A program made the position numbers and the translations under genes. This document shows positions 45,163 through 57,491 of a stretch of 64,000 bases of DNA, one piece after another. A model generated the notes under the pieces. That model was not told the DNA's origin and made no database searches. It saw only the letters and a program-made list of their open reading frames with translations. The DNA is from Ceriagrion tenellum (Eukaryota > Arthropoda > Insecta > Odonata > Coenagrionidae). Within the stretch, counting starts at the first letter, position 1. Each line of letters begins with the position of its first letter. The DNA is taken from the NCBI GenBank assembly GCA_963169105.1, contig OY720640.1, forward strand, positions 115,368,085 through 115,432,084. The letters run 5' to 3'.

Positions 45163-46354
45163 CGAGTGTATGCTTTTTTGATGCTGTGGGCCATTTCCGA
45201 CGTATTTTTTGTGCGCTGAATCCGAATCTATTCACGAAAATTCGCTATCGCGTCAGGATTTGGAGATATTCTAAATTCAAGTTTCAAAATGGCAACTTTT
45301 AGTTCTTTTTGAGCTTGGATATATCTCAGAAACCAAAAGTGATAGAGTTATTCCGCCAACAGATTAGAATTTTGCGTTGAAAAATGTATAGAATTCATCC
45401 ACGAAACCTATAAGAAAAAGTATTGTTACCCTAAGCTATATTTACTTGACAGCTATCAACAACTTTATTTATATTCAACTATACTATAAATTTTTCGAGA
45501 ATTGCAGCAGGAAATCGAGCATACAATTCTTTGCAAAAAGTATTCAAAGAAAAAAGAGTTAATAGAAATACAAAGAAAAGAATCTATAAAACTGTCATCA
45601 GGCCAATAGTCATCTATAGTTCGGAGGCATGGACGGTGACGGTGAGAGAAAAGAGTTTTTTTACAGAGGTGGGAAAGAAAAATTCTTCGGAAGATCTATG
45701 GACCAGTCAATGAAGAAGGACATTGGAGGATTAGAAGGAAATGAAGAGTTGCAGCAGCTGTATGGGGAAGATGGAATATTAACAGAGATTAAGAAATGGA
45801 GAATTAGATGGGCAGGGCATGTGCAAATAATGGGTGGGGAAAGAGTGATAAAAAAGTTTTAGAAAGAAAACCAAAGGGAATTAGAAGTAGAGGAAGACCC
45901 AGGAAAGATGGGTGTAGGATGTAGAAGAGAATTTGAGGAAGCTGGGGGTCCGGAGGTGGAGGAAAGTAGTGGAGGACAAAGAAGATGTAAGGAAGTTGTG
46001 AAGAAGGCCAGGTTCCTACATGGGCTGTAGCGCTGAAGATGATGATGATACTACAAATTTGTGAGCACAAATTTAAAATATAAGATACAGGTTATGGAAA
46101 CAATTGTTTTTCTAGGTTTAATAGTTGCATGCTATACATTTTCACCGCAGACTTCGAATCCATTTGCAGAATTACTCCATAACCTTTGCTTTCTGAGATA
46201 TTCAAGCTCAAAAAGACTTACAAATTGCCATTGTGGCCCTTAAGGTTACAATATCTCAAAATCCTGACGTGATGGCCAATTTTCGTGAGTAGCTTCGGAG
46301 GATTCACAAAATTACGTCGGAAATGGCCCAATAGAGTCAAAAAAAGCATTCGAG
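45163..46354. repeat. About 270-bp inverted repeats enclosing an RTE fragment
   Basis: The complement of 46081-46354 matches 45163-45435 over its whole length at moderate identity: TGGGCCATTTCCGACGTA, TCACGAAAATT, CACGTCAGGATTT, TTTTTGAGCTTG and GAAAATGTATAG. The inner 0.65 kb is the RTE-like 3' end. The flanking arms are not coding. The arrangement is either a transposon with long inverted ends that captured a LINE, or a LINE that landed inside a palindromic element. Confidence 0.75.
45500..46045 (+). pseudogene. RTE-like LINE 3' end (craniofacial-protein-2-like reading)
   Basis: Translation across frames gives KRIYKTVIRPIVIYSSEAWT, NEELQQLYGEDGILTEIKKW, RIRWAGHVQIMGGERVIKK, then SRGRPRK, VVKKARFLHGL and a short GATGATGAT run. 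This is the canonical RTE endonuclease/reverse-transcriptase C-terminus. At least two frameshifts and the 5' truncation inactivate it. Confidence 0.85.
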
Positions 46355-46802
46355 ACCCTAAAATTTGCAGTCTTGTGTAACCTATACTTATTCATTATTT
46401 TGAAATACTTCCTCCATTCATTTGGAGTGGTACTCTCCACACCAATAACCTTCTACCTCCCTTTCCACCTCATGTTCCTCCTCGTACCACACGCAACAGT
46501 TGTCTTATTAACATCCCCTAATTTCGTCTTTCGATATTCAAGCGTTCTCTATCCTACCTCATTTCACAAATTTTCAACTCCCTGGCTTTGCATTCACACT
46601 CTCTTTGTCGTCATCTCGCCACCTTCCGCTGTCAAAGCCTTCCTTATTAACCGTGTGAGCAAATAAGCCCCATCAACCCTGTTCACTTATCGCTAAGTCC
46701 TCGTCCACGTTCTTCTCTTATTTGTATGTTTTCTATTTCCTGTTATTACTTTATAGTTTTTTTAAAGCTTTTAATTTATTTGTTCATTTTTCATCCAATG
46801 TA
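46355..46802. other. Unassigned DNA
   Basis: A 97-codon plus-strand frame (46373-46666) has no recognisable similarity. No exon called. Confidence 0.35.
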
Positions 46803-47356
46803 GAACGGTCCTGGGACAAAAAAGTAAAAAAAGATGCTACTTCGCTCTGGTTAGGCCGCACCTCGAATACACCGCGAGAATTTGTGATCTTGGACCGAAA
46901 TATTTAACCAAAAAATTAATAAAATACAAATAAAATCAGCACGCTTCGTTAATAACTGCTAAGAGTGAACGTATATTGTTTCAAAACTTTTAGAAGGATT
47001 AAGGTTGGAGTCCATAGAGACTCGGGGGATACACGCTAAGCTTGGGTTGCTTGATATGTTTACAACTGGTGTATTTCAGAGCGACCCAGAGAATGTTATC
47101 ATGACGCCTCACAACATCTCTAGGACTGACAGAAGAGGTAAAATAAGAGAGATACATTGCTGAACAGATAGGTACAAATACTTGTTCTTTCTGTGCACAT
47201 AAAACGACCGCATTAAAAACTGAGCTCCACTAAATACACTCCCGTAATACCATTCCACCTCCCAAAATGTTACATCTTTTCACGGCTGGTGACCTTACGC
47301 CCTCTGCCACACGCCCATGCGGCGGCTCGCAGGGTATTACGTAGATGTAGATGTAC
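46803..47356 (+). pseudogene. CR1/jockey-type retrotransposon 3' fragment with intact tail
   Basis: Starts within GRSSDEKVKERCYFALVRPH-like coding sequence (degenerate here). It passes through the 3' region and ends in GCCACACGCCCATGCGGCGG, GCTCGCAGGGTATTACGTAG and ATGTAGATGTAC. This copy shows the full 3' tail best. It is 5'-truncated, as is usual for LINEs. Confidence 0.8.
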
Positions 47357-47569
47357 AGTGTCATAAGGCTTTGAGTCGTTTTCGGGACTTCTTCAAATAA
47401 ATAAATATTTCCTTTGCAATGGATTGTGACGTTTTATGTAGACGGTATACTAAAAATGAGCATATACATTTTGTACGCTAGGATATTTTTAAAGTAGTCA
47501 GGATGTCATGACAAAGGACGGAGAGGAGGGAAGGATCTTTCGATCTCAATGGTGCTCGAACGAGGCTAC

Positions 47570-48190
47570 ATCCTTATAGCCTCCCTCTTTCACTTCCTTT
47601 CGAAAAGAGTTCCTCATCGCTGGGGCTGTAATACGTGCCGCCGCCGGTCGCCGCAAACATTTCCGGAAGTTTCAATGTTTTTACTACCTTCCCGCTAAAA
47701 AAAAAAAAAAAACTAAATCACCAGCTAATTCGAGCCAGAGAGACAAGACTCTCGTACATTCCTTTTACACTCCCGCATTCGCTTCGGAGGATGCACCGCG
47801 AATCGCTCTGCGCCTCCCCTCTGGCCATTTTTTTCCACCCCACTTCCTCTCTCGTCTCACAAGTATGTATGTCTGCAAGACTCAAGCGTCTTGAACGGAC
47901 ACTTGTCTTTCGTCAGAAGAGCGCGAGCCTACCAAAGGAATCTTTATAAAGTCCCCCTCTCCAAAAGGAGGGAATATTAAGTGCTTTCTCGCCAGGGATT
48001 CTAGTCGGTCGTCCGGGCGTGAAGGAACAAAACCGCGAAAGAGCGACGACTTCCCTATCGGGCACGAGAAAGGCAATCGGAAACTCTTTTTAAGTGGGTA
48101 GTCCTCGTCCCTTCTTTTTTGAAAGGAGGCTGAGAAGCGTCGACGCTTAGTTCGGGGGGAAGGGGAGCGAGAGAGGAAAACAGATGGGAC
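47570..48190. promoter_or_regulatory. CpG-rich island, orphan promoter candidate
   Basis: Locally GC- and CpG-rich (GCCGCCGCCGGTCGCCGC at about 47639), with a 16-base A-run at 47697-47712. No known protein in any frame. The 104-codon plus-strand frame (47635-47949) is interrupted in sense by the A-run. It may be the 5' end of an unseen gene. Confidence 0.3.
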
Positions 48191-48224
48191 TGCAGGTAGA
48201 ATGGAAGAATCAATTCATTAGTCA

Positions 48225-48635
48225 TCATTGGTGATTAAATCCTTAAATTGCTGGACTGCGAATTCTGGGTCCCATACTTCCTGGTGGCACTTCATATGTA
48301 CTTTACTCCTTTGTTTTTGGTCCATGATCTTATTCCTGGATCTTTCTCTATGAACTTTAACCTCAATTTTATTTTTTTATATATTATATTTTAATCTTGC
48401 TGATTCATCATTGGTTGTTAAATCCTAAGTTTGGTTGATTGTAGCCTTCTGCCCTCCTCTATCTAATGCTAGTTCCCTTTCCTCCTGATCTATCTTCGTA
48501 TGTAATTTCCTCTTTACTTGGTCCATGAACTCATTCCTGGATCTTCCCCTGGGAACTTTTATCTCGATTTCATTTTTTTATATCTCATATTTCAATGTTG
48601 CTGATTTATTATTAGTCGTTCAATAAAAGGAAGGA
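48225..48635 (-). mobile_element. Two tandem RTE-like LINE tails
   Basis: 48225-48400 and 48411-48630 each match the complement of the 19005-19200 LINE 3' end (TCATCATTGGT, CTTCCTGGT/CCTCCTGAT, TTGGTCCATGAWCTTATTCC). Two 3' ends follow one another head to tail, which suggests a duplication or repeated insertion next to an existing tail. Confidence 0.7.
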
Positions 48636-48641
48636 ATTCCT

Positions 48642-50035
48642 GACTTTAGCGAGCCGATGGCAGACGTAAAAATTCAACGTAATGAGATTATTAAACAACT
48701 ACGTTCGATTAAAAGTAACAAGTCCTCAGGTCCAGAAGGAACACCTGCACGCGTGCTCAAGGAGATAGCGCCACAGATTACACCATTCTTATGAATCATA
48801 TTTAACAAATTATAATCCGAAGGCAAGGTGCCCCAAGACTGGAAAATAGCCAGGATCTCGCTAATGCTTAAAAAATAGAAACAGATATGACACAAGAAAC
48901 CGGCACATATCGTTAACATCATTTTTATGCAAGATCCTCGAATACATTTTTGTTAGAAATATCATGACCATCCTGGATAATCGACACTTCTTATAAGGCT
49001 GTCAGCATTGCTACCGGAGGGGTGGATCCTGCGAAACACAGCTTGCGCTCTTCCTTCGTGACATCCTAAATTCAGGTGAATCGAATAACCAGATCGACGT
49101 GATATTCCTTTATTTTGAGAAATCATTCGACAAGGTTCATCATAAAAACTCCTGTAAAAGTAGCAATCATGCGAAGTAAGTAAAAGAAGTCAATTGGACA
49201 CGGGACTTTCTCAGTGATTTCAAACAAAGAGTAGTTATTGATGGTATTAGCTCTGTAATGGTTACAGACACATCCGGTGTTCCACCAGGAAGCGTGATCG
49301 GCCCTCTTTTATTGATTATTTATATTGATGACCTAAGTTCTCGAGTCAGCAGTAAACTAAGATTTTTAAGATACTAATTTCAGACTATACGGTCGGGAAA
49401 TAAGCTATGATTTACACTCAGAAAGTCTATCATCGGACCTAAACAATGTTCGTTCCTGGTTTCAGGAGTGCGGGCAAGGATAAATCTTAGTAAATGTACA
49501 AAAATATATTTCTTGCGGAAGTCGTCACACTAACGCCATGTTTACAATGTGATTGGAGTAAACATCAAGTCCTCAGAAAAAGTCAAATATCTTGGGGTTA
49601 CCTAAGGATCAGATACTAAGTCGTGGAGAACACACATACAAAATACATTCGGCATAGCACTAAATAAACGAGAATGTGTTAAGCGTATAATAGGAAGGTC
49701 CTCGGATAAAAAAGTAAAAGAACTTCGCTCTAGTTAGGCCACACCCCGAATACGCCGCGAGCATTTGGGACCCTTGACAGAAATATTTACAAAAACCAAT
49801 TAATGAAATACAAAGAAAAGCTGCGTTCTTGGTTAAAAACTGTCCAAGCGAACGTAAAGTGTTTCACAGCTTTTAGAGGGATTAGGTTAAGAGCCGCTAG
49901 AGACTCGGCGGCTACACGTTAGGCTTAGGGTGCCTGAGATTTTCAAAACTGGTGTGTTTCAGGACGACACGAAGAGAGTCATTTTGACGCCACGCTACAT
50001 CTCTAGGTCCGACAGAAGCAATAAAAAAAGTTTCA
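48642..50035 (+). pseudogene. CR1/jockey-type retrotransposon with decayed reverse transcriptase
   Basis: The longest copy. The start translates to RSIKSNKSSGPEGTPARVLK, EIAPQITPFL, and GKVPQDWKIARI, which is the conserved opening of LINE reverse transcriptases. Later come PPGSVIGPLLLIIYIDDLSS (about 49280), the YADD region replaced by frameshifted sequence, and the KYLGVT and LVRPH segments. More than ten stops and frameshifts occur. The 3' tail is lost at about 50035. Confidence 0.8.
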
Positions 50036-52639
50036 GTTTTAAAGTATCGGAGAACTGAAGGATAATTGCTGGCTGTCACACCAATTTTTTGTGTTGCGAG
50101 GTTGTAATGGAACAATCAGAACGCTAGTGGCAGCATATAATTTGACTCAATCTTCCCCTGCTTTACGACTGCTCTAACTTTCGTGCGAATTAAGTCCCAA
50201 AAATTATGTTTTTAATGTATTCTGCAATGTTATATTATCCATTATAATCTGATAGTAATACTGTCATCCCTATATCTTGAAAAAGTGATTTAAAAAAGCA
50301 AAAACAGAAACCTCTGCACAGGATTAATTTATTTTATAATGGGAGTAAAATGTATAGGGGCCCATTTTTGGGGTCCCTAGTGACTCAGAGGCTATTTTTG
50401 TAAAGCCTACAGCATTCACTATTTTATACTCTAGAAATCTTATCTTTCTAATATGTAAGTTACACTGGTTAAATTGCCACTGTATTGGAGAAATTCGAGC
50501 CCAGAAAAAGTTGATTTAGAGCATCGAGCTGGTTCACAGCCAACAAACTTCTCTTGCGACCAGAATCTTAAGCTCAACAAATCTCCACTTGTTTTTCTTT
50601 CAAATATCTTTATATTCTCAATGACTTTTAAATAACCACCTCGACGGAAAAATGAAATGTCATCGATTTTGTGCGATCTAATTTTTTTTGCTTCTGGAAA
50701 AGAAATGGTAAGTATCACCCGCATAGCAATAATGGAGACAATTCCCCTACCTTACTACTTTAAGTACAAATAAACATAAATCTGAGACTTTCCTTCTTCG
50801 TGTAGTTTTTTCGAGTAGAAAACCAGTTTTTTGGAAAAAAAAGTTTTGATTTCAAGTTCTTACTTAACAATGATTAAAAATATAGAAATAAATATAAAAA
50901 CTTAGAGAAAATGTTTCACGTTATGTTTTCAATAGTAAGTTTACAGTATCTCCTCAGTTATCGGTCGTTCTTAAGATATTATGGATTGAGTAAACATTTA
51001 TAGTACAGAGAATCTTGGAAAAGTGGCTCCCGCGCGAAAACGAGGAAGAATTTTTTTTTTATTGTCGCATTTAACTGCCAATTACTGTGGTAATTCGTGT
51101 ACAAAACATTGATTTTTTTAAAAATAGTCGTGCAACTACCATAGGATCATTTTAAACGGAGTGATCCCGAGGCTCGATTCCCTGAAATCGTCGCGTCTTG
51201 TAAAACCATGCGAAGGGAAAAAAGAAAGAAGATGGATAATGCGGAGTTTCGTTCTTCGATCTTAACACCGTTCGCTACATTCCATACGACAGTGTATGAC
51301 TTTTCAATAACCCAAAAGTACGTGAAATTATTTCGTTGTTGTACGCTCTAAACAGAAGATTTTTTTTCTGTTTTTTTAATTATAAAGCCGTCCAGTTTAA
51401 TTTAAGCACTCTCTATCCAATAATGTATTTTCCTTACGTAGGAAAAGCAAGTAAAAGACTTTGACAGAGAAGCAAAAAAATTTAATTTTCCACTGATGAA
51501 ATATTTCATTTGGCAAGTACTCATGTTACTACATCTACAAGTAAAACTTTTCTCATTTTTTCATTGGTTTCTCATTTCAATCTTTTCATTCGAATAAAAT
51601 CTTAAATTAGCGGGAAACTGCTCTTATTTCACTTCTGTCACTATGGAATGGTTCCACCACATCGCACATAAATTTACAAGAAAGAGACTTTCATATTTTT
51701 GAATTTTTGTTTGTAAATGAAATAAATGCAGTTTTGCCAACTTATTATTTCAGTAGTACCACGAAAAATTTTCATTTGGTTTTACGTTTTCTGCGTAAAA
51801 AGAGCAGCAATCGATAGACCCCGCCCTGGGCGACTCACGTTTTTGCTATGACCCTGGAAGGATACTTATGGTAGATATGGCCCCAGAGTCACTTATTACA
51901 GATTTTTTGAAAACTTGAATTTAGTATCTTTGAAGTGTATGTTATAAACTGAGATGAAAATGAAATGGAATTTCCATTCAAATTTTACTGAGAGTCTGCC
52001 TTGAAAGTGGAGATTTTAACACGGCCTCTTATGAAAATTGCTCGGATTCAGCGGAAAAACATCAATTTAAACGAATAAGCGTCATTATGCTTTTTATTAA
52101 AAGCCTTTCATAAAAACGAATAGTCCGGGATTATTGAACATAAAATAACTGCATCTCATCAGCTATTTTTTGAAGTTATTAGCGAATTAATGATGTAATT
52201 GAAGTCAAAATATGGTTGCTCCATGCGCATGACGCTGTAATCGGCTCCTATGGCTGGACCAATATAATCACTAAAAATACGTTCGTGCAATAATTTGCAT
52301 ATTTTTTGTCCTTTTTGGTTTTCGCTAACCCATTTAAATCTAAGAAAGAGAGATTTTTTGAGCTGAATAAATGTAAACGTTAAACTTAGTACTTGGCCCA
52401 CTTAATCAAGCCATAACCACCTTAATATACGTGTATGTGACCTTATGCTGCTTCATGTCAAGCAGTCTTTGTTTTGGCACACCAGTAGCTTCGATTTGTG
52501 GGATGTAATATATGATAGGTTCGTATCTTAGTCCAGGAAAATGATTGCCGTCTTTGAAAATCATACATAACCTAGAGGGGGCGTATAATATAAAGGTGTA
52601 ATTTAGTATTTCTCTTGACTCGCATAGTCAAGCCAGAGC
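50036..52639. other. Unassigned AT-rich DNA upstream of the coding exon
   Basis: No gene recognised. CCATAACCACCTTAA at 52412-52426 looks like an isolated end of element C. Confidence 0.4.
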
Positions 52640-53212
52640 CTCGTTAATTCAGCAACCACGGATACTACCAATCGAGCGCTAAGCGTGCGATCGTAACTTC
52701 GACGTGTGGCGCTGATAGGAGGCGCTGCCCCCGAGGAGACAGCCGGCTCGAGAAATCGCCTCTTCCTCCATTCTCCAAAACTCGGCAAGAAAATTGCATC
52801 ACTCTCCGCCTCGCGCGAGGGAGCATTTCATTTGTGTCCGTCCGTGCCCGGCTCGGAAATCCAACCGTGGAGGCAGTCGGAGACCGTCCGACGCTGGGTT
52901 GCTCTGCCCTCGGGCGCGGGCGATAGAGAGGGAGAAGGAGAAACGGAAGTTCGAGACGAAAAGAGGGCGGGGGCAGAGCGGTTGAATTATTCGACGGCGA
53001 GGAGGGGATAAACAGCCGAACGTCTGGCCGCGCGGATGCACCTGTGCGGAGAGCGGACTTTGCGGAGAACGCTTGCGAATCCATGAGATTCTCGCGAGTC
53101 GAGTTTGCGAATGGAGGGGTGTAACGTGCTTGACCGATTTTCCCCGCCGGCCAAACCCTCCCCTTTTCCACATCCCAGATTCTTTATAAAAACTCTCCCG
53201 TCAACCGAGCGC
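52640..53212 (+). promoter_or_regulatory. CpG-rich promoter region of the secreted-protein gene
   Basis: An abrupt GC- and CpG-rich stretch directly upstream of the exon. Several long overlapping frames here (for example 52665-53171 minus) reflect scarce stop codons and are not credible genes. Together with the TATA box at 53185 it marks the probable promoter. Confidence 0.6.
53185..53192 (+). promoter_or_regulatory. TATA box
   Basis: TATAAAAA in the context TTCTTTATAAAAACTC. Transcription would start about 28-35 bp downstream, at GCATTA (A at 53213) or GCAGTT (A at 53220), both resembling the arthropod initiator TCAKT. The 5' UTR would then be only about 65-73 nt. Confidence 0.65.
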
Positions 53213-53285
53213 ATTAAGCAGTTTACAGCGACGCTCCCTTGTGTTCACTCTGTTGCAAGCTCCCGAGGATAGTACAGTGTTCGAA

Positions 53286-56200
53286 ATGGGTCGCTGGGAC
53301 GGGACTCCCGGCGGCCTCGCCAAGATCTCCATCTTGGCGACGTTGATGCTCGCTCTCGACTGCGACGCCTCTCCCATCGATCACCGGGACTTGAGGGAAG
53401 ACGCCGTTGCCCTGGGAACTACGGCGACGACTCCTCGGGATACAGCAGAGGCTTCGGATACGTCGACAGTGCTCACTTTCCAGTCCGGACGGAGGCCGGA
53501 ATTCATGGTCACCACGGAAATGACGGCGTCTTCGATTGTGACCGAGTCTCCGGATGTGTCACTGCCTTCGACGGAAGTCTTGAAGGAGCCCACTGTGCCC
53601 ACCACAGTCTCAAGTTCCCCCGAGAAAAAAGCCGCTCCAGTTGACGCCGTGGCATCGCCGTACGAGGTGAACATACTACACGTGGTGACTGAACCGCCTC
53701 CACAGCAGCAACGGCACGTCACCACCGTCCAGAGATACCGACCCTACACGGGCCCGATACAGCAAGAGGCTCCGAGGTCTCAGAACGTAGGATACGCTCC
53801 ATCGTCGCCGGAAGATTACGGCGATGCAACTGCGCCGGGATACTATTCCGCCGCTGGTTCCACTTACGGTGAGGACGAGGACCAAGGGGGAAATTACGGG
53901 AGGTCGGAAGGCAAGCGCCCCAGGTACGCCAGACCGGAAGGCGACGGAGGCTACGACTTCGCGGGGGACAACAGCGGAAGGCCTGGTGGACGACACAGTG
54001 GAGACGAAGAAGAAGAGGAATATCCAGCTCTCGGAAAAGGTCGTTTCGTCGGGGCCACAACTTCGGATACCGGTTACGACGAAGCTCCCTCTCACAGAGA
54101 AGCGGAACAGTCAGAACAGCCCGCGAGAACCATTGACTCAGAGAGCCATCGAGAGAACACTTCGCCGTATCCCGCTGGCAGCGATGACGATGAAGAACCT
54201 GCAATAGAAGAGAAACACTCCAGAGTTCTAAAACCTGATAATCGGAAGATTCAACGTAACCGCAATGATTATTCCTATTCCAGAGTAAACCAGGATCGCA
54301 TTCCTCCCAACTACAAACCTGACTCGAGCGAAGAAACCGACTCTAAAGTTCTCAATCCCCGGCATTACAAAAGACCTCAAGCGGATTACAAGGAGAATAA
54401 CCCCTCAGAAAACTCGTGGACGTCATATCGTGGTAGATCGCGGAGCAATGATGACAGGGGGTATAAGACAACTGAAGCAGAGGAAGAAGAAGAAGAAGAA
54501 AGGCCGACTGTCTCTAAGCCGAACCTATACAAGAAATCCGAGAACCATGACAGTTTTAGTTACCGGGATGGCAAAGATTTACTTAATGCAGACCCCAAGC
54601 CTAGACAGTCCGTGGAGCGCTCTGGTGAAGCTGTTGGTAATAGCTATCAACGTAGTGATGAGGGAGTATCAGCTCAACAATACCCGGAGAATAGTGATGG
54701 TCCATCAGCCAGTGATCTTTACGCAAGATTCAAGGAAAGTGGACAAACTTCTTACATTCCCGGTACAAGGGAAACATCGTTACCATCACCTTCTGTCAGT
54801 AATGATCTAAGAGAAGAGCGTGAAGAGGAGGAAGAACCACCCAAATTCTCCAAGTCGAGCCATTACAAGAAACAGCGCGACCGAGGGAATTTCTATTCTC
54901 CACAAGTGAGTGAAACTCACTTTCCCGCAAACCATAAGCCTAGTCCAAGTGAAGAGACGGCTCCTAAAGTTCTGAATCCGCATCATCACAAGAGACCTCG
55001 CGCCGACAAGAAAAAGGTGGACCCACCGAGTAGTTATACATCTCCCAGTGGTGGCATATCCCGTAGCAACGACCAGAGACGCGCAAAAAATGAAGAGGAA
55101 GAGTCAAGCATCTTAATCCCGAAGCATTTCAAGAAACCTAAGAAAGGTCAGAGATTCAGTTATCGCGACGGTGAAGATTTGCTCAGTGCAGATTTAAAAC
55201 CTCGGCAATACGTTCGGTCATCTGGAGAGACGAGTGACACTGTTGATCCAACGAATTACGAGTCTCAGTCATCTCAAAGCGACCAAAACTTTGGTGATGC
55301 ATCGAGGGACAGCGATCTCTTCACCAGTTTTAAAGAAAACAGCTCTCCAGTTAGGACTACTGCGAAAGATGCAAAATTTTCCCCCACCCATCCCCCTAAC
55401 GGTCACACTGGCGAGGAGGTGTCGAAACAGAGCCGCACTACGGAATCAACAAGGATGACCGATTACCCCAGACATCACGCTAGAGAGGGTCCGAGATCCG
55501 CCGTGCAAGACGAGCAGGTTCGAAATGGAAAGAGGTTGGATTACGCAAGGCGTCAGGTAATCGATGACGGGACGGTCCACCGACTCGGGGTCCGAAACGG
55601 TTCCGCGGCTGGGGAAGCCAGCGAAGGGAGACGGTCCATCAACGATGACGCGCACAGGAGGAGGAAGTTCCGGGGCAGCGGGGTGCAGCGGCCCGAGCCC
55701 GGAACGGTAAGTGATCAGTCGGAACCGCAGAACCCCAGGGGGCGAGCGCAGCTCAACTCTGACCAGCAGCGACGTAATGGTAGGAGGGAATCCAGAAGGG
55801 AAGAGGCGGATCGGGAGATTTCGACGACGGAGAGGCCGGAGAGAGGAAAGAGAAAGCACTGGAATGATCAGAGGAGGAGATCCGGTCCGAGGAATGCTCC
55901 GGACGGCGCTGTCACCACGACTCGCACCACAGTCGTGCACCATGCGGACGAAGCCCTGCAGGTTAAGGAGAACACTATAACCCCGACGAAGACGACATAT
56001 GTCACGATGGAACGACGTCCCGGCAGGAGTTCCTGGGTTCGAATCACGACACCGACGCAGGCCACCCCTGCGGCTTCCGGTGGGACGTCAGAGACGGCTG
56101 CAGGGTCGGGACAGGATTGGAACGCGAGGAAAAGGCGAGGGCAGCGCAGGGGTCCGGTGCTGATGCAACAGAGCGTTTCCCGTGATGAGGATGCGAGCAC

Positions 56201-56444
56201 CCCAGTCTCGGACCCGGCTCCCAAGGCGGAGGAAGACGTTCCTAGGAGGCGAGGATACGAACGGAGGAAGGTGGCGGAGCAGGACGGGGATCAAGCGACC
56301 CTAGAGAGGGTATCGGAGCATCCAAGACACAGGTACTCGCCAAAGCCAAGAGAAGAGGAGGATGAAGCGACAGAGGAGACCGCGAGTAGAGAATCAGACC
56401 GCCCAGCACACCCCAGGTACAGGCCAGCCGAAAGCAGAAGACAG
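53286..56444 (+). CDS. Secreted, highly charged low-complexity protein of unknown function, first coding exon
   Basis: This exon codes for 1053 residues. I start at ATG 53286 (GAAATGG, G at -3 and +4); the frame is open further upstream, but only from a GTG. Residues 1-28 look like a signal peptide: hydrophobic ISILATLMLAL at 14-24, cleavage possible after CDA-28. The remainder is disordered: a Thr/Ser/Pro-rich segment (about 30-180), then acidic Glu runs alternating with basic KKP/RR blocks, then an Arg-rich C-terminal part with RKRR at 948-951, a possible furin site. Residues about 300-700 are two copies of one block (KVLNP at 354 and 561; FSYRDG at 424 and 624). No cysteine-rich or catalytic domain is visible. 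It may be an extracellular-matrix, cuticle or silk-associated protein, but that is only a guess from composition. The gene continues beyond the exon. Confidence 0.85.
54183..55370 (+). repeat. Coding duplication A-B-A'-B' in the secreted protein
   Basis: Unit 1 (54183-54811) and unit 2 (54812-55370) are imperfect tandem copies. Each has an A module (acidic run, NY/NH-KPxxSEET, KVLNPxHxKRPxAD) and a B module (acidic run, xKK, FSYRDGxDLLxADxKPRQ). Corresponding residues are 200-207 codons apart. Within a unit, A and B share the acidic-run plus KK layout, hinting at an older duplication. Confidence 0.9.
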
Positions 56445-56450
56445 GTAGGT
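56442..56450 (+). other. 5' splice donor closing the coding exon
   Basis: CAG|GTAGGT with the exon ending at 56444, phase 0. Reading through would add only 15 residues (VGARNCLSLSHNPTF) before TAA at 56490, with a pyrimidine run typical of intron, not protein. A weaker alternative donor CCAG|GTACAG lies at 56416/56417. Confidence 0.7.
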
Positions 56451-56739
56451 GCAAGAAATTGTCTCTCTCTCTCTCATAATCCTACGTTCTAAATATTAAC
56501 CTACAAACCTCCTCATGGTTACGAATGATTTTCAAAGAAGCACATCATAATCCTGGACTAAGATGCGAACCTATCCTTAATTATATCTCACAATTTCTTA
56601 GCGAAAACTTCCGAAAATCGAATTAAAATATAATACAGGCGTCTTAACATCGATTTCAAAAAATATAATTAGCAAATTACTGCGCGAAAATCATGTAAAA
56701 ATACGGTAATTATGTAAAAATGACTAAGCATCTTCTTTG

Positions 56740-56825
56740 GATCATCTACATCAGCGGAATGCCTGGCAAGCCACCACTAGGGTGTATGGCACGGGGTTAT
56801 TCCACATCAAGCATGCAACACTCAT
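56740..56825 (-). mobile_element. CR1/jockey-type LINE tail in the intron
   Basis: CATCTACATCAGCGGAATGC, then CTGGCAAGCCACCACTAGGG and TGTATGGCACGGGGTTATTCC, parallel the complement of the family tail (TCTACATAATACCCTGCGAG, then CCGCCGCATGGGCGTGTGGC). The copy is diverged. Confidence 0.5.
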
Positions 56826-57491
56826 CCCATCTGAAATCAGAACCGCGCACGCTCGCCCGGATGCCCGGCGCAGGCCAAAATCAATCAGGATGGGTACACG
56901 CCGTCAGATCGTACACTAGGATAGTGCAACATAAACAAACATGCTACCTTGCTGTACACTATTTACAACTAGTTGTTAATATTATTAATGCTACTAATGA
57001 ATAGTAATACAAGGTACTAAGTCATGCAGGAGCTCTGTCTTGTCGGTTATTTCATGTGGGATTGGTATCTAATAATGATGTTCAGACATTTAGAACAATT
57101 GCATAACCAACTTTATCCAGTGAGGATAATATTTTCCCAGAACTGATCTATCATAACTATTAGGGTCCCTTATTTTGCGTGAAAAAATTACATTTTCAAT
57201 CTATTGGTTGTACAATCTATTTCATTGACTTTATGGCCGTGATCGTTTCTTTCATAATAATTGGGCTCTGGTAGAATATGTTGAACGTCCGGAAAAATTA
57301 GTCTATATCAAACTATTTGGGAAAAAAGTGCTCATAAAAAATATGCCCGTGGAATTAATTGAGAGTTTTGTGCGCTAATTTTGAATTTCTGTTAGTAACG
57401 CATTTCATTCGAAAAAACAGGATTTTTCAAACAAAAAATGTGGAATTTCCTATTTGGTTTTATTCACGCAATCATGTCAATCAACTAATAA

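Noticed and set aside
52665..53171. 168-codon minus-strand frame upstream of the gene
   Set aside because: Lies in the CpG-rich promoter. It overlaps several other long frames, a sign of low stop-codon density and not coding.
53241..53285. In-frame upstream extension of the secreted protein starting at GTG
   Set aside because: Eukaryotic initiation at GTG is unlikely. ATG 53286 has good context and immediately gives a signal peptide.
56030..56050. tRNA B-box-like GGTTCGAATC
   Set aside because: Lies within the coding exon, and no cloverleaf can be formed around it.
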